A stretch of 64,000 nt of DNA from Arbacia lixula (GCA_963669155.1 OZ022581.1:13060857-13124856); one strand, 5' to 3'. Positions 34,861 through 48,838 are shown, counted from the first letter of the stretch. Notes: generated from the sequence alone by a model not told the origin. Numbers and translations: made by a program.

Positions 34861-35985
34861 TGGCTAGAGCTCGTCCATCCCATCATCCTAAATGGTAAAG
34901 TCCATGCATATTTTATACACCTGTAGCCAAGCAGGCATATAGAAACGAGATCAATGCACTTCTCTAGACAGAGCGTCCATATTATTTCTATTGATCCACT
35001 CTGTCTTCATGGTCTGTCTCACCCAAACACAATAGCAAGAAAGAAGTGAGAAGAAAGAAAGATATAAGACATATCAATAGAGGGCATAACATACTCGCTC
35101 AGCCAATTTTTCAGTCTGGCATAACACTGTCAGTGTACAATAGAGAAATGTGAAAAAAACAACTTTGACAAAAAAAAAACAAGACTAAGGGACGAATTTT
35201 CCTGGTATGTTTCGTGTGAGCTAGCTTTTCTCTTGAGATATGAAAGTGTAATATTTTGAAAAAAGGAAATACATAATAATCAAGGGGAACTTAACACTGA
35301 AATTAACTCAAGCACTCAAGTAACACTTAAAATAATGAACAAAAATAGAAAGTTTGCAAGAAAAGAAGCTATACCGGAAAAGCAGATCTCTGAATAAAAG
35401 AAATAAAGGCATACAAAAATGAAAGCATCATTTTACATGAGGAAGGTGAAAGCGAGAGAACAAGAGAGAGAGAGAGAGGGGGGGGGGGGGGGGGGAGGTG
35501 GAGAAGTATGGGGCAACGTTGGGAAAGGTAAAGGAAAAAGCCAAGACCTGAAAGCTCTCACTCAATTTGTGAACTTCATTCCTGAGTACTACTTAAGAAC
35601 AAAATTAGCCCCTGGTCATTCACCAGATCAGAAATTTATGGATTCCTGTATATTATTTTCATCAAGGGCTTAATCCCATTTCCTTACGGTATTCCCCCCC
35701 CCCCCTATCCCCCCTCCTACCCCTGCATTAAACAAGCCTCTGACGCAATTCCACCCTCGCATCTTGAATCGGCATTAATACGACACTGTCCTTTGTGCAA
35801 TTTCTGTTTCCATTTCGATGTCATTACTTTCTCTGTAATTGAATTAACAGTAATATGATTTAATTGCCAGTTGTTTAATAACGGTCCATCTTGAGCCTTG
35901 CTGGGTATTCAAAAAACCTTGCATAATCATTGGTTGGGCCCACGGCCCTACCATAGTTCATTTCCTCATTGTTCTGTCTCTTTAC
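34861..35985. other. unassigned sequence with GA/G tract
   Basis: A GA array and G-run occupy 35464-35495 and a C-run lies near 35694-35705. No gene or transposon end was recognised. Confidence 0.4.
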
Positions 35986-36140
35986 CCTCTCTCTATCTCT
36001 CTATCTTTCTGTCTCCCTATCTCTCGCTCTATCTCTTTTGCTCTCTCTCTCTCTATCTCTCTCTCTCTCTGTAATTCTCTCTTTCTTTTCCCTCCCTCTC
36101 CCTCTCTCCTCTTCTTGTCTTTTCTGTCTCTCTCTCTCCT
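35986..36140. repeat. interrupted (CT)n microsatellite
   Basis: CT with CTAT, CTTT and CTGT interruptions over about 155 bases. Confidence 0.9.
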
Positions 36141-38390
36141 CCATGCAATCAAGCAAGCCTTTTTTCTCATTACACATCGCAACATAGACATTCCTATTGA
36201 ATACACAATACCGGCATCATGATGGATGACCAACCCGCGATTAATCGGTCAATTCCGATGAGCGTTGCTTAATAAATTCCCTCAGCCCCCCTTTTTTTAC
36301 AAGACGGGATCCATGCGCACGTCTATCTCATCTCCCAGGATGCACTGCCCGCTCCGCTTTGATGGAGAGAGCAAATGCTTGTGATTTGACACTGTACAAG
36401 AATATGGCACAAAACAAACACGGCGCGATTCCGTTCAAAAGGCCACGCTCCAATTATTAATTTTTTGGGCTATTTACAGATGGGCAATATTTACTTACAC
36501 TGAGGAACGAGAGACCAACAGGATATTAAATAGGAAATGGTAGAGGAAAATGGTTACATCTTTACCTACTCCCGACAAGCGGTGTCAAAATTAAAAAGCT
36601 GGATGGGTATACGGGGGAGAGTGATATTGCTCACCCACTTTTTGGCACAGAATTTCATACTCGCATCCTTCTAGCAATCATGGCACAGCTTTTAAGATGA
36701 GAGAAAAATTTATGAAGGATGACCCAATTCTTTAAACAATGCCAGCTTTCACCACATTTCAATCTCTCCAAACATAATACCAGTACATATCTCTGGCCAG
36801 TAGAAAGGAAACGCAATATGTGGTGCCGTCTAACTACCAATATTGATACAAGTTCTATACATAAACAACCCTCTATACAAGATGTACAAAAAGAGTGAGG
36901 AAAATGCAGCTAGAATATATCAATAAAAGACTTTCACTTCATTTTCATTTGAATCATATTCAATTGCCTTTTTTCAGACAAAGACCTTCATTGATAGTGT
37001 TATTTAAAAAGGCCATGGAACAAAAAATGACATGGATTTCACCTTTTCTAGGCGGTCTTTAAAGTAGGTCACGATCAGACTTGCTGAGTTATGAAACGTC
37101 AGGGCTGTCAAATAAAGGTACATGTAGGAGTGTGTCCTTAAAGATGTCAGCCGAAACCCCTCCTCAAATTGGCCACATGATAATGACTTTGTATTCTTCA
37201 ATCTTCTCCTGCTTCAATCAAAGAGCGTCATTCAATTTCAATTTCTATAAAGTGTCCTCAAGAGAAAGTTAAAATTAATCAAAAGAATGATGTGCAGGGA
37301 AGGAAAGGAAGAAAGAAATGGAGTGGGATGTTACCAAGAATTGTGGATATATCTCTCTGGCATACAGGTGAGTTTTGTGACTTAAATGAACAAAAAGAGG
37401 AAAATAGAAAATAGGAAAATGGGGTCACAGGTGAGCGATGCCACGAGGCTAATATTCTGCCTGCTGTCACATCCATCAACGACCGGTCAGACGCCACATT
37501 CTGCTCAGGAGCTGCCTCCAAACACTAACCTCTCTCTCAAGTTTTCAATATGCCTTCAACGAGAAAGCGCCAGGAGGCGTGTCAGTTATGTAAACACTAT
37601 CATAAATTGTGATTGTATTACCACAGGACAGAGCATTTTTGACGAGACACGAAAATGAAAACGAGGGGGAAAAAAGCTAAGACCGGGGAAGGAAGAGAGG
37701 AAAAAGAAGTGTCATCCAAACACGGGTTTTGCCCCAGGCCCCCTCTGGAATATAAATGCTACAAGTTTTTCCAACCTAAAAATTGACGGGTCGGGGTGGG
37801 GGTCGCCCAAGCGAGCGAGAGTTGGGGGAAAGTACATCGCTTCTTTTCCATCTTCGCCCTAACACCTGTGCTACGTAAACACACTCTACCGGGAGACAGA
37901 GAGGAAAATGCATAATTTGATGGACGTGAATGAGATTTGCCCATTATTGTGATGAAAATGGAAAGTAGGAGAGGAAGGGGGGGGGGGGGGGAAGAGGACT
38001 TGGCGTAACTTCCAGCAAGACATGCCACAAGAAACTGTTGCAATGTGAGCTCATAGCCTTACTTGCTGTCAACCTGATGACTCCAAAATATGATATCACA
38101 CTAGGGATGGACATCTTGAAGTCGATTTGTGATTTACTCCATGGCAAAGCCCATATCTTTGATATCGATTTAAAAAAAAAAAACACACTCTCCTCACCGG
38201 TGACACTTTTTACCATCGTGGCAGTTTGATCGCTGGATTTAAAAGGGCTAGAGAGAGAGAAACCAAAATGTTTTCTGGTCGATAACGAGGAGGGAAAAAT
38301 TACCTGTCAAATCTCAGTTTGGGATTGTCATAGGCGAGACAACCCCGGCCACAGACAGAACTCTGTGTTGATGCTCTCCCTCTTTCACTC
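36141..38390. other. unassigned sequence, partly regulatory-looking
   Basis: Unique, mixed-composition sequence at 36180-36450 includes the palindromic homeodomain-type site CGATTAATCG (about 36237-36246). A G-run lies at about 37978-37991. No exon or mobile element was recognised. Confidence 0.3.
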
Positions 38391-38423
38391 TCCCCTCTCT
38401 CTCTTCCTCTCTCTCTCTCTCTG
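38391..38423. repeat. (CT)n microsatellite
   Basis: A short CT array just left of the candidate exon or conserved segment at 38435. Confidence 0.9.
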
Positions 38424-38434
38424 CTTCTTCAGTC

Positions 38435-38673
38435 GTGCTTTTTACAGCGCCGATGACAGATGTAGAGGCAACAATGGAAACGAGAAGGCGCTCTGGGGAT
38501 GTTTATCCCTATTTTCCACAATCTGTAAAATCCATATCGGCTGGATTACTAATGTTTGGCCAAACTGTCAGGAGGAGTAGGGGCAAAGATGATTTTTATG
38601 ATTTCAGAAGCCCGGGATGTAGTGCTCATCACCGTGGAGATATGGCCGACACCGATTACACCAAGAGGAATCA
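38435..38673 (+). other. weak candidate exon or conserved non-coding segment
   Basis: An open frame runs from 38435 to a potential splice donor (AATCAG followed by GTAAAT at about 38674). It also contains ATGGCC at 38642 followed by ten codons before that donor. The composition is mixed and not repeat-derived. I recognise no domain. A GGATTA homeodomain-type site lies near 38543, so it may equally be regulatory DNA. Confidence 0.15.
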
Positions 38674-38707
38674 GGTAAATTGCTTGTCAAGCTTAAAGCT
38701 GCGGTAG

Positions 38708-41700
38708 GGCCTTTGAATAAAGCTTTCCTTTGTCTAATTTTGCAGCCAAGTATTAACTAAAAATTATGTGATGGATCACCCTATCTCCTATAGGTCATCT
38801 TCGTTTTGCTCAAAACCAAGCTATCAATTCAGTCTGCATATTTTGTCGAAATGCATAGTATGCTCTTACATATTGTAAACCAAAAGAAGTTTTAACAATG
38901 TTGAGTTCTTTCTTTCTTCCTTTTTTTTTTAATATTCAATATATTTCTTTTTTCCCTTCAAAACCTGCAGGCAAGAAGAATTTTGAACTTCTGTTAATGG
39001 ACCTACTGTAATGAATGATACAGCTGACATCAACTTTGAATATCCGAAAGTGAAAGGTGCTACAATATATATATTTTTTCATTTTTGTCGCTAACAATGC
39101 AAGCTCCTCACCTCATCGAACCCCAAGTAGCAGATTTTAGCATCGCGAACACTAAACACACATTCGCTGCTTTAAAAAACGTTTCAGGGTGGAAATATAT
39201 TAATATCTGACATAAACCGGTTCTGTTTGACATTTTGCAGATATGCTCCATAAATCAAGGACTTTATGATCCCACTCGCATAATTGAAACGTTACTGCCG
39301 CACATCTTATGAAATATAATCAAAAGGAGGAGTTCCAAACACAAACTCAAGGTGATATCAAAATGAAAAATACACTTCAACTGAACTACAGTAGCTTCAT
39401 CTCTGCTAGGTCCACAATCTATACAATCTTTTGTAACAGCTCTTAAATAGATTCAATTTCGGTCTATGAGAAAAAAACTCCCAACATCCAAGTAATTTTA
39501 ATTCACTCTTTCAAGGCGACTATCCTCTATATTCTGTCACAGCTTCCGTCAACCCACTTTTATCCATCTTTATCCATGGGGGAATGGAGAAACTATCTCC
39601 CTGTTTTGATTGATGTTAATTTTTGTCTCTGTTACTGGTGGAGCCATTTTAAGAGTTGTAAGTATGTTGTTGAATCATTTGTCTGGTTGTGATGAGACCA
39701 CACAAGACAGGGAGAAAGAACTCCGGTGTTGACATAAAAACTTGCAAGCATCTGCGAACAAGAATTGCTGACAGGAATCCCAGAGAAACAAGCAAAAAAT
39801 GAGGCAAAAAAAAAAGTGCCTCATAACAATTTACCAATTTTCAATTTATGGCCCCAAACTGTGAACTTCTCGACCTCTCACTTCTCGGGGATCATAACTA
39901 GAAAAAAAAAACTGAACTTAAACAGGAGCATCCATTTTTACTTTCTCTGTTTTGGTTCCCGCTCTTTACCTCAGACTTAACAGAAGCTAGTTTTGATGTG
40001 ATTATTAAATTATCGATTGCAGAGTGGCTAAATGTTTTTTGCAAATGCCACTTTATTGGGCATCAAATATTACTGCTGACAGACATGAATTCTGGTCAAT
40101 TTAGCAGCGCTATCTGGTTCTACCAGTCCCCCACTTTTTGGTCCTTCGTTCACGAATCACATCTGTTCCCCCAAAAGTTTCGAGAGTAGGAAGTCACATC
40201 ACACCAGCAATTATGGTCAGCTTACAAGAACAGTCCTGTCTTCTTTCCTTGTCACAGACTGATATCAAGCAAAACAGTCATAAAATTGCTTTATGTTTAC
40301 ATTGGTAGGGAATTCAAACCCATCTTAGTAAATAAGAGAAACAAGGTTTTCACGCGACACACTTAATAGAGCTTGAGAGTTAATCCTATACAAGGCAAAC
40401 CTTCAAAAATGTATATAGTATTCTATTGTGGGATCAGAAAAGAGACAATTTCGAAAGCATCCTTTATGTCCATTTGATCATAGAAAGAGCATCTGCTTAT
40501 TGTTTAGAGAGCAAATTGAGCGTTAAGATTTCATTGCCCCTGATAACATCCTGAAACGGTCTTGCTTTTCTTTATCCTGTAGATTTAAAACACTGATTTA
40601 ATATGATCAATAGTCAAGGTTTAGAGAGCTAATACATTTAACACTTTACAGAAACATCTAACAATGAATTCAATACAAACTTGTTTTAAGGTTCCAGATA
40701 CATTAACAGTTAACAACATGCAAATTGAACTGCAAGTCTGCAAAAACGGATAGATGAAATGGGAGAGGCAGAGAATTTAGCCTTGAACTTGCACATAAAC
40801 TATCGCAGAAAAGGACAAAAATATCTGAAAAAGTGCTGCTATTACGGGAATCAAACAATTCCACAGGAAATATTAGCCAAGCCAGGTGAGAAAATCAATG
40901 ATAATTGCCCTTCAAAATGACTGTAGATGATATTGGTGGAGCTAGTGAGGTGCAAAGGAAAAATGCATGCTGATTTTTGTTTTTGCTCTCTTTCACAGTC
41001 TCTCTCTTCTTCTTCGATCACTCAAGGATGAGAGAACATTTTTCACTCTGCATCTTGTGCTGTTTTGACTAAGTAATTCCCATCTTGGAGGGTATTTCTG
41101 CCAATTTCACTTTATTAGGCAAGCAATGATAAGTGAAATGGAATGAATTTTCTGAATTTTTGAGCAGGGAGCCAAAATTCATGTTCGGCACTCTTGTGTG
41201 AAGATGCATTAGCACTACTGTCTAGCATGAGCATGTTTGGGGGCCATGTTACAACGCTGATTTTGAAGCGGAATGTCACGTGAAGTACACTGTAGTGGTA
41301 ATGGCCAAGCATTTTTCTACAAATTTATTATTCATGACAAGTTCAAACCTTTCTCTACGGTACACAAGATGGAATGAGGGGGCACGAGACTTATATTGTA
41401 TCAAATCAAAGTTTGAAAGAAAGAAAGGATTAAGCTAATTTAAGTTCACTTTTTGTCTGCTCTGCATGTTCAGGCTAATAACAATTAACACACGCACAAT
41501 GAAATTCAAATCTGATTTTTGACATTTCTCTCTGCTAGTCTCCAGACCACACAGCACAACACATGGCACATTTTCTGCGGGAGGCATTAGGTCATCCATT
41601 AGCAAAAAAAAACTTGGCACTTGGTTTAAACTTGGCAAATTAGGTGAGAAAATACAGTATGGGTGTTACGCAATCAAGAACTGCATGTAAGAAGACGAGA

Positions 41701-42843
41701 GAAGAAGATACGGCATCCAGGATCGCTGCAGCATCCCACTGTCAGGATGACGAAGTAGATTAGCGCGGCTATCCCCTACCAGAAGGGCTCAGCAGAAAGG
41801 GGGGCATATTTGCACCCTGCCAGCGGTGATTGAGGGCGAGTTTAAAGAGGCTGTCATCGCCCGTTGCCCCTGGCGACGTGAAAGCCAAATGCCGGGCTAA
41901 TGAGCCGAGTCTGTTCCCGACATCAACAGTTTTTGTTGAGCTCCTAAACTTTTCTCTCCCACTTTCATCTGCCTGGCAGATTTCTTCATTGTTTCATGCA
42001 CTATTTTGTCTCACCCTTAGTTAACCCCCTCCCTCATCCTATACCCTTTTCGCCCCCATATCCTATCATACATGATTTACAGCATAATCTGTATGAAGAT
42101 ATAAACACACACATACAACTCATTCTTCTTTATTCAATTTCCTGATTCAATTTGAGCGAAAGGCTATGCAACACTTGTCTTACTCTTAATCATCACGCTG
42201 TTCCTTTTTTTTTTCTTCCTTCGCATGTCGCCCAATCTTTGGATAAAAATCAAGATTCCTAACGTCATTCTTATCATTAATTGTTTTCACTCTCCAATCT
42301 TGGCAGGGTGTTCAATGCGAAGAACAAAGAGATAATGTTACCTGTAGATATGACATCCCTCAAGTCAAGCAGCCTAACCGCACAGAAAACATAAAAATAT
42401 ATACATGACATCATGGCGGCTTATGGACTGACCACAAAAACGGCTGCTATATTCTTGATGGGCTTGTTAGTAAGCTTGTGCCAGTCAATTCAGACCAGAC
42501 CTGTGACTTTTGACGCAACGACATCTGCTTGATGGCCAATATAATCCTGGCACTTGCCTATGACTCATTCCGGAGACATGTGAGCAGTCTCGTCTCTCCC
42601 ACAACATTCATGCATGTATGTATCTGCCATCTCCTCTGACCCTTCTTCAGTCTTGCAGATTTATTATTATCACATTCGCTGAAAACAGAGGTATGCAAAA
42701 ATCAGCCCCTCCTACGATAAATATCAAAAAGCTGAAAACATGAAGACATCGCGATGATGGGGGTGACGGCGGAGGCGACGACCGACGAAGATGACGAAAA
42801 TGAGTGGGGAAAGTGAATTACGTAAATGAATTGGGCAGTGGGG
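38708..42843. other. unassigned sequence
   Basis: A+T-rich non-coding DNA with only short frames. I found no TIRs, tRNA boxes or long arrays. The segment at about 41700-41900 is more G+C-rich. Confidence 0.4.
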
Positions 42844-43173
42844 CAGGTGGCTGATTGGAGGAGGAAGTACGCTGATTATGAGAAATGAAAATAATAGGCC
42901 GGCACCTGGTGACATCACAGGTTTGGCTGCTTCACCTGTTGCCTGCATCAGCCATACAGGGACAGAGGGGGAGAGAGAGAGCAGTGTGGGATCAGCACAC
43001 AACTCCTCCAAGCATGGTGAATCACCCCCCAATTGAAGGCCTATTTCCGTGCTTGCCGATCATTTTACCAGTCGGCTCGACGTCTTTCTCGCCTTCTTTG
43101 GGCAATACGGATGATACGTGTTAATCCCTTTTAATGTGAATTGAAGAAAGAGACAGCCATCACGAGGCACCTG
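42844..43173. promoter_or_regulatory. cluster of CACCTG/CAGGTG E-boxes
   Basis: Perfect CAGGTG or CACCTG hexamers occur at 42844-42849, 42903-42908, 42933-42938 and 43168-43173, with a CAGGTT half-match at 42918. These cores are bound by Snail/ZEB repressors and some bHLH factors. The surrounding DNA is unique and not repeat-derived. Clustering suggests, but does not show, an enhancer or silencer. Confidence 0.25.
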
Positions 43174-44004
43174 TCAAATGAAGTCTTTAGAGATTTGTTT
43201 TTCTTCCGTCTAATATCAGCATATCACGTTATCAAGATTCTGTGTATGATCTTGGACGATTTAAAATTCTGTTCCCCCCCCAAAAAAAAAAAAAAAAAAA
43301 AATTAGTTAAATACACTAATGCTAATATCTTTGGATACTCATCACTTTGTTCAAAGGAACAAAGACAGAAGAAAAAATATGCAGAAAACAGAACGGCAGA
43401 GTTAAAAAAAAACAAAAAAAACTCAACTGTAATGTCGTATGCAAAATGAGAATCAAGTCTGGAAATAGAAGACTACAGCTCCAGTTATCTGTCTTGTTCT
43501 AAATGAGGCCTATACACCATCTATTATTACCATACCTACATGTAGTCTTGGCATGCAGACTCTATGACTGACCAACAAGTGTTTGTGTCTGCAAACTAAC
43601 ACCTGACGGCACTTGATTTTCAGAAATATGGCATTCTCAACAGGATGACAAAGAACGCTTTGCTTGGAGAGAGAGAAGCTTGCAAACTCCTTTAACAAAC
43701 ACAATAATCAAAAAGCCCTGAGGGAGGTTTCAGTCCTTGCCACCTTTTCTTGAGACATATTAAGAGGGATGTTCTTGGGAGGCAAGAAAAGATAACCAAA
43801 AGCCCCCCTTCCACAGGAGTAGAACAAACAGGATAATATTTGCATTCATACAATAGGTCACATCCCACCATAGAGCCAGTGTACATATTTACTTCATTTT
43901 ACCCTCAAAAGGAGGTTTGTAAGAACAAAAGTGAAACCAACATGTTATATGAATTAACAAAGTTACATAACAGTTTGCTTTCATTGTGGTCTTTTCTCCC
44001 TTTC
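43174..44004. other. unassigned sequence
   Basis: It contains an A-run (about 43282-43302). No feature was recognised. Confidence 0.4.
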
Positions 44005-44008
44005 ACTC

Positions 44009-44039
<31 letters not shown>

Positions 44040-44116
44040 ATCTCTCCCCCTCTCAGTCTCTCTCTCTCTTTCTCATTCTCTCTCTCTCTCTCCCTCGATC
44101 TCTCTCCCTCCCTCTA

Positions 44117-44150
<34 letters not shown>

Positions 44151-44204
44151 TCCCTCTGTCTCTCTCTCTCCCTCTGTCTCTCTCCCTCTGTCTCCCTCTC
44201 TCTT
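44005..44204. repeat. (CT)n microsatellite
   Basis: About 200 bases of CT with CCCT and CTGT variants. The 192-codon frame across it is an artefact. Confidence 0.95.
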
Positions 44205-45068
44205 TCACCCAGATAAGTTCTGTGGTCAGAGGTACTTATCATTCCTACCAAAGGACAGTGAAAGAGAATATCTTCTCAATTTCTGCAAGGAGAAGAGGGG
44301 GGCCACTTTACAAATCGTCTCCAACAAAATCAAGCCATTCAACTTGCTGAATAACATTTTGGCGCTGCACATTAGTCACCTTCACAGAGCCAACACTCCA
44401 CAGAAGGCTGTAAGATAAATCTATTACTGAGATCAGTAACAGTATTATGTCTTCATTATGCCATCTCCATCCGACATTTGTTATCGAGAGCTCTCTGCAT
44501 TGTTTGCAGAGCATGAAATTCAATGAAGAAATTAAAATGCACAATCAGATTAATGCTAGTAATTAGCGAGACCTTATTTGATTATGCTAACGCAGAGAAG
44601 TCGCGTAATTACCTATTCAGGGAGTTAATTCCGCGATTGCAGGAGCCCAGTGGCCAGCACACCGGAAGGATTCCCCCATTCCCTTCCTCCCCCTCTCTCA
44701 CCGTCGCTTGTTTATGATTAAGTCAGGTAATATTCAGAAAATTATGGAGGGTTTGGGCCACTTACGAATTGGATGAGGCAATCAGGAATATGGAGAGTAC
44801 AGGCAATCTCAGGAAACAGCGCCAGAAAAAAAAACCTGCGATTCTCCGTGCTCGCTCGATTAGTCCCCGCTGAAAGCCATCGCTCATCCATGTCGAAATG
44901 CACTCGCAGAATGGATGTAATAATTTCATCAATATTTCCATAATTATCACTCAGCTTTGCAGCTACATGTCTCTTGGAGGGTTAATAATTAACAGAATTA
45001 ATTCACACACATTTTCAGTCAGTGCCCGGGACGGGCCCAAGGTTTCACACACGAGCCTGCCACTCCAC
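44205..45068. other. unassigned unique sequence
   Basis: Mixed composition with several TAAT/ATTA cores (44540-44640 and 44930-45000). It could be regulatory; no gene was seen. Confidence 0.3.
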
Positions 45069-45085
45069 TCCTCTCCCTCCCTCTC

Positions 45086-45120
<35 letters not shown>

Positions 45121-45335
45121 GTCTCCTCCTCTCTCTCTCTCTGTCTCTCTCTCTCTCTCTGTCTCTCTCTCCCTCTCTCTCTTCTTTCCATCTCCATCTT
45201 TCCCTCACCATTCCTGTCTCACTTTCTCACTCTCTCTACATAACTCCCTACCTGTCTCTCCTCTATCTACCTCCCCCTCTTCCCTCTCCCTCTCTGACTC
45301 TACCTCCCTCTCTTCCCTCTCTCTCTCTCTCTACA
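45069..45335. repeat. (CT)n-rich pyrimidine tract
   Basis: CT with CTGT units, grading into CCCTCT-type sequence. The frames here are artefacts. Confidence 0.9.
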
Positions 45336-45971
45336 CCTTAGCTTTCTCGTCTCATTTCACTAAATGGCTCACCAGAGCAACTCATTTCCCGCTTTTATCA
45401 AACCACTAACTTTCATCTGATGCATCAAAAATGCATTATGTTAACAAAGCATGATGAAAGTTTTTTCAAATCCCCTTTCAGTATAATGCCCTTCCAGATT
45501 TAATGACTTTATATTGTATGTAATTGGCCTTTTCAGGGGACTATTATGAACAAAATCATTCATTCGGCCAAGTTAAATCTAACTATTCTATTTCTATTTC
45601 TATTTCTCTTTCAGATGAAAAAATAGTAACTGTTTTGGGAAAAGCATTGGTTGAAATTGAAATTTTATTTTGGATTTATGGAACACCGAAATATTAACAA
45701 ATCCTAATACTTCAATGGCAAAATCATCTACATCAAGGGCAATCGAGTGATGTTGAAATATTGAAAATATTGAAAAGAAAAGAATGTAAGCTTACCTTTA
45801 ATATTGTACACGCCTACCTTTATAAGCATGTAAATGTTGAGGTTACTGTTACTTAATAAACTTTAAAATAAGCAAAAGATGTTTTGTATTGTTGATAGAA
45901 TAACAAATAAAATGTACATGTAAAACAACTGTACAGCAGTAACTAAGTCACCATCTTTCCTGTTGTGTAAC

Positions 45972-45977
<6 letters not shown>
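45336..45977. other. unassigned A+T-rich sequence
   Basis: No feature was recognised apart from a short (TTTCTA)n-like stretch near 45590-45610. Confidence 0.4.
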
Positions 45978-46049
<72 letters not shown>

Positions 46050-46072
46050 TCTCTTATCTTTCTCTCCCTCTC
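45978..46072. repeat. (CT)n microsatellite
   Basis: Nearly pure CT array. Confidence 0.95.
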
Positions 46073-47998
46073 ACTCACTTTCATGCAAGAAACTACACGT
46101 TGCTGAAGAGCTAGGCTCTCCACAAGGAGAACAAGAAGAAATATGATTAGCTTCAATTTCTCCCCCGCAGTCTTGCAGCGCCCACCTCGCCTCTGATCCG
46201 TGGACCCCGGCTCTCCATGCTTGATCTCCACTCCCCACTTACCCCATCGGCTCCAGGATAATACGTCATAAATATAATTGCAATTAGCTCCACCGAGCAG
46301 AAACCCCTCCATGTCTTCTCCTCAACAAGTGTGAAAACGCTTCTCCTCTTCAGCTGACAGCACCAAACCATCGCTTGAATTATTCATCTTTCCGCCAGGA
46401 ACAAGAAACAAGGAGCCCAACAAGGCCAGAGTTACAGTACACAACATCTACAAGCAGAGGCGCGCAATCAATCTTCACTGCCTCCCAGAATATATATACG
46501 TGTTACCGGTAGATAAAAAAAGACAATACTTGCTATCTGTTGTGGTCTTCCCTACCCTATCCTACGGAACAGATCACAGATGCTTGCGAGTGGAAACCTT
46601 GTTTTCTCTTCCTTCATACTCTATTCTTTGATTTTCTGTCATTGATCAGAAGTTGCTATACACTTCAAACATTCTGTTTTCCCCCTTTTTTTGGCAATCA
46701 CTTTTCCTCGTTCCGTTTTTTAATGGTCCTTGCTCTCCATTATTCCTCTCCCTACTTTACTTTTCACACTTATTCTCCTCTCTCCCAATTTTTTCTCTTA
46801 TGCGTCGTCCATCTGCTGAAATTTGTGGGAAGAGTTCTCAGTGCGTTTTCCAGTCCGCGCACAGATGAACCAGCCATCCAACCTGAAACGCGCCGTCGCT
46901 AGCCTCCCGCCTTGCCTGCCGATCAACAACAACACGTGAGGGAGAGAGAGATGGGGCAGAGGCGAGGGCGAGGCGAGCGAGAGCCGACGCCAACCATCCA
47001 TGCCTCGGAACACATGCACGGCCTCGGGGTATCCTGCCCAAAAACATTACCAAATATTTCACAAGATGGCACACACACAAAGCCAAACACTGAAACATTT
47101 TGCGAGCAAGCAAGCATGGAAACTCGCCAGCCATTAGCTCATAGTTCCGAGAGGAGCAACAGTTTCTTGTACCCCCTCCTCAAGTATCGCCTAGCAACCC
47201 CTCCAGGTAAGCCAGTGGCAATTTGCTCCGAAGTAAAATGACCCTTGGAGAAGTACACACCACCCTCCTCTTTCCTCCTCATCACTTCCCCCTCCCCTCT
47301 CTTCTCTTATTAGTCCCCCCAAATTAAGAAAGTTACTAAATTGACCATAGTACGATTGGGCTTTTATTACATTCTACATGTATTTACTTGATAAACAAAC
47401 TGCATTTCCACTTGATTCAACGACAGACCTAAAACAAACCTGTTTTTGTCATTTTAAGTTTGTTCTGAAATACAAAGTACTTTGCTCATAAGTCCCCCAA
47501 CAAGAAGGGAATTATATGGTTTGCTTCAATCGGGCTCTATAATTGTGTTTGCTGTCTTAACTTCTTCTTTTAATTCAAGTGTTTTTCATTCTGCGCCAAT
47601 TTCATGGCTGTGTCCACATGCTTAAAACTTGACAATAACCAAAAAAAGGAAACTGTAAACAATGTCAAATGTAAAGGGATTTGAACTTTCTTTCAAAGCT
47701 CATCACCCCTGCATCCAATTTTCTTCTTCATTTTGAAAAGCCCTAACTTCTAATGTCCCTTTTCGTTCATCTCTTTTCCTTGCACCTCCATGTAGTCTCC
47801 CATATTTAGTTGTTATTCTTTCTCTCTGTCTCTCTTCACGGGTAATACACACAAATCCCATAGAGCAGCTGTTTCTATGACACCTAAAGGGTAAAAGGTT
47901 CTCCATTATTGGTAAACTCAGAGTGGTTGTACTAAAAAAAAAAATGTGGGTTCAATGAACTTCGAAATAAAGCTAAAGCATGGTATTATTAATGATCA
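46073..47998. other. unassigned sequence
   Basis: A CpG-containing stretch at about 46840-47000 (GCCGTCGCTAGCC, GGCGAGGCGAGCGAG) stands out. No exon with the SALL N-terminal motif was found on the minus strand here. A pyrimidine-rich stretch lies at 47230-47310. Confidence 0.35.
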
Positions 47999-48157
47999 GG
48001 GCCCTGTAACATAAAGGTTTGCAATCAATCGCAAAATGGTGATGGTCAATCAACACCTTTGTTACATGGGCTTTTTGTTGAAAAGACTGACCTGTAACCA
48101 ATCAGAATTTGTCTTTCAAATTTGCAATTGATCGCAAACCTTTATGTTACGGGTCCC
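47999..48157. mobile_element. 159-bp MITE, GGGCCCTGT termini
   Basis: The left end GGGCCCTGTAACATAAAGGT and the inverse of the right end (GGGACCCGTAACATAAAGGT) match closely, followed by complementary TTGCAATCAATCGC/TTGCGATCAATTGC blocks. It has the same length and terminal pattern as the element at 28368-28526, so the two probably belong to one family with diverged interiors. Confidence 0.85.
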
Positions 48158-48718
48158 AGGTAACCAGAACCAAACAGGCAGAGCGGAATGAGAGAACAAA
48201 ATGGCTGAAGACGGATCATAACAGCATTATATATTGTCTGTACAATGAATTCCATATGGTCTCTGTAAATACCAGCAAGCAAATTTGTTTTATTGATTGA
48301 TTTAACATACAAAGATTCATCCTAACTCATCTCTTAATTGTCCTTCCCCTTTCATATCCCTACCCCACCCAAACCACAAACCGCCATTCTCCATCCCGCA
48401 CCTCATAATTATCACACCTATGCAGAAGACGAGAAAGACCGCGGATGATGCCCTCTACACTATTTCAGTAATAAACTACATGCAGCCAATTTACCATTCC
48501 ATAAATTAGGCCCCCCAATAACACATATTCATTAGATTTCCTGATGAGAAATTCCTTGTTGCATAACAGTCACTAATAAATATTTGTCTCTCCCGTCCCG
48601 GCTAAGACGCCTCCACAAATGAGATAAAGGTCGTCGAGATGGCCAATCGTCCAAAGGATAGAAAAATTAATTCTCCTTCGTTGCAAGCCCGTTGTCTCTT
48701 TCCTTTTGACCATCAATA
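48158..48718. other. unassigned sequence
   Basis: No feature was recognised. Confidence 0.4.
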
Positions 48719-48725
48719 TGTGTGT

Positions 48726-48810
<85 letters not shown>

Positions 48811-48838
48811 TGTGTGTGTGTGTATGTGTGTGTGTGTC
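48719..48838. repeat. (GT)n microsatellite
   Basis: About 120 bases of GT with TATG interruptions. Confidence 0.95.

Noticed and set aside
43840-44418. 192-codon serine/leucine-rich frame, plus similar frames at 12855, 30364, 45022 and 53757
   Set aside because: They are translations of CT dinucleotide arrays, open in several frames, and not genes.
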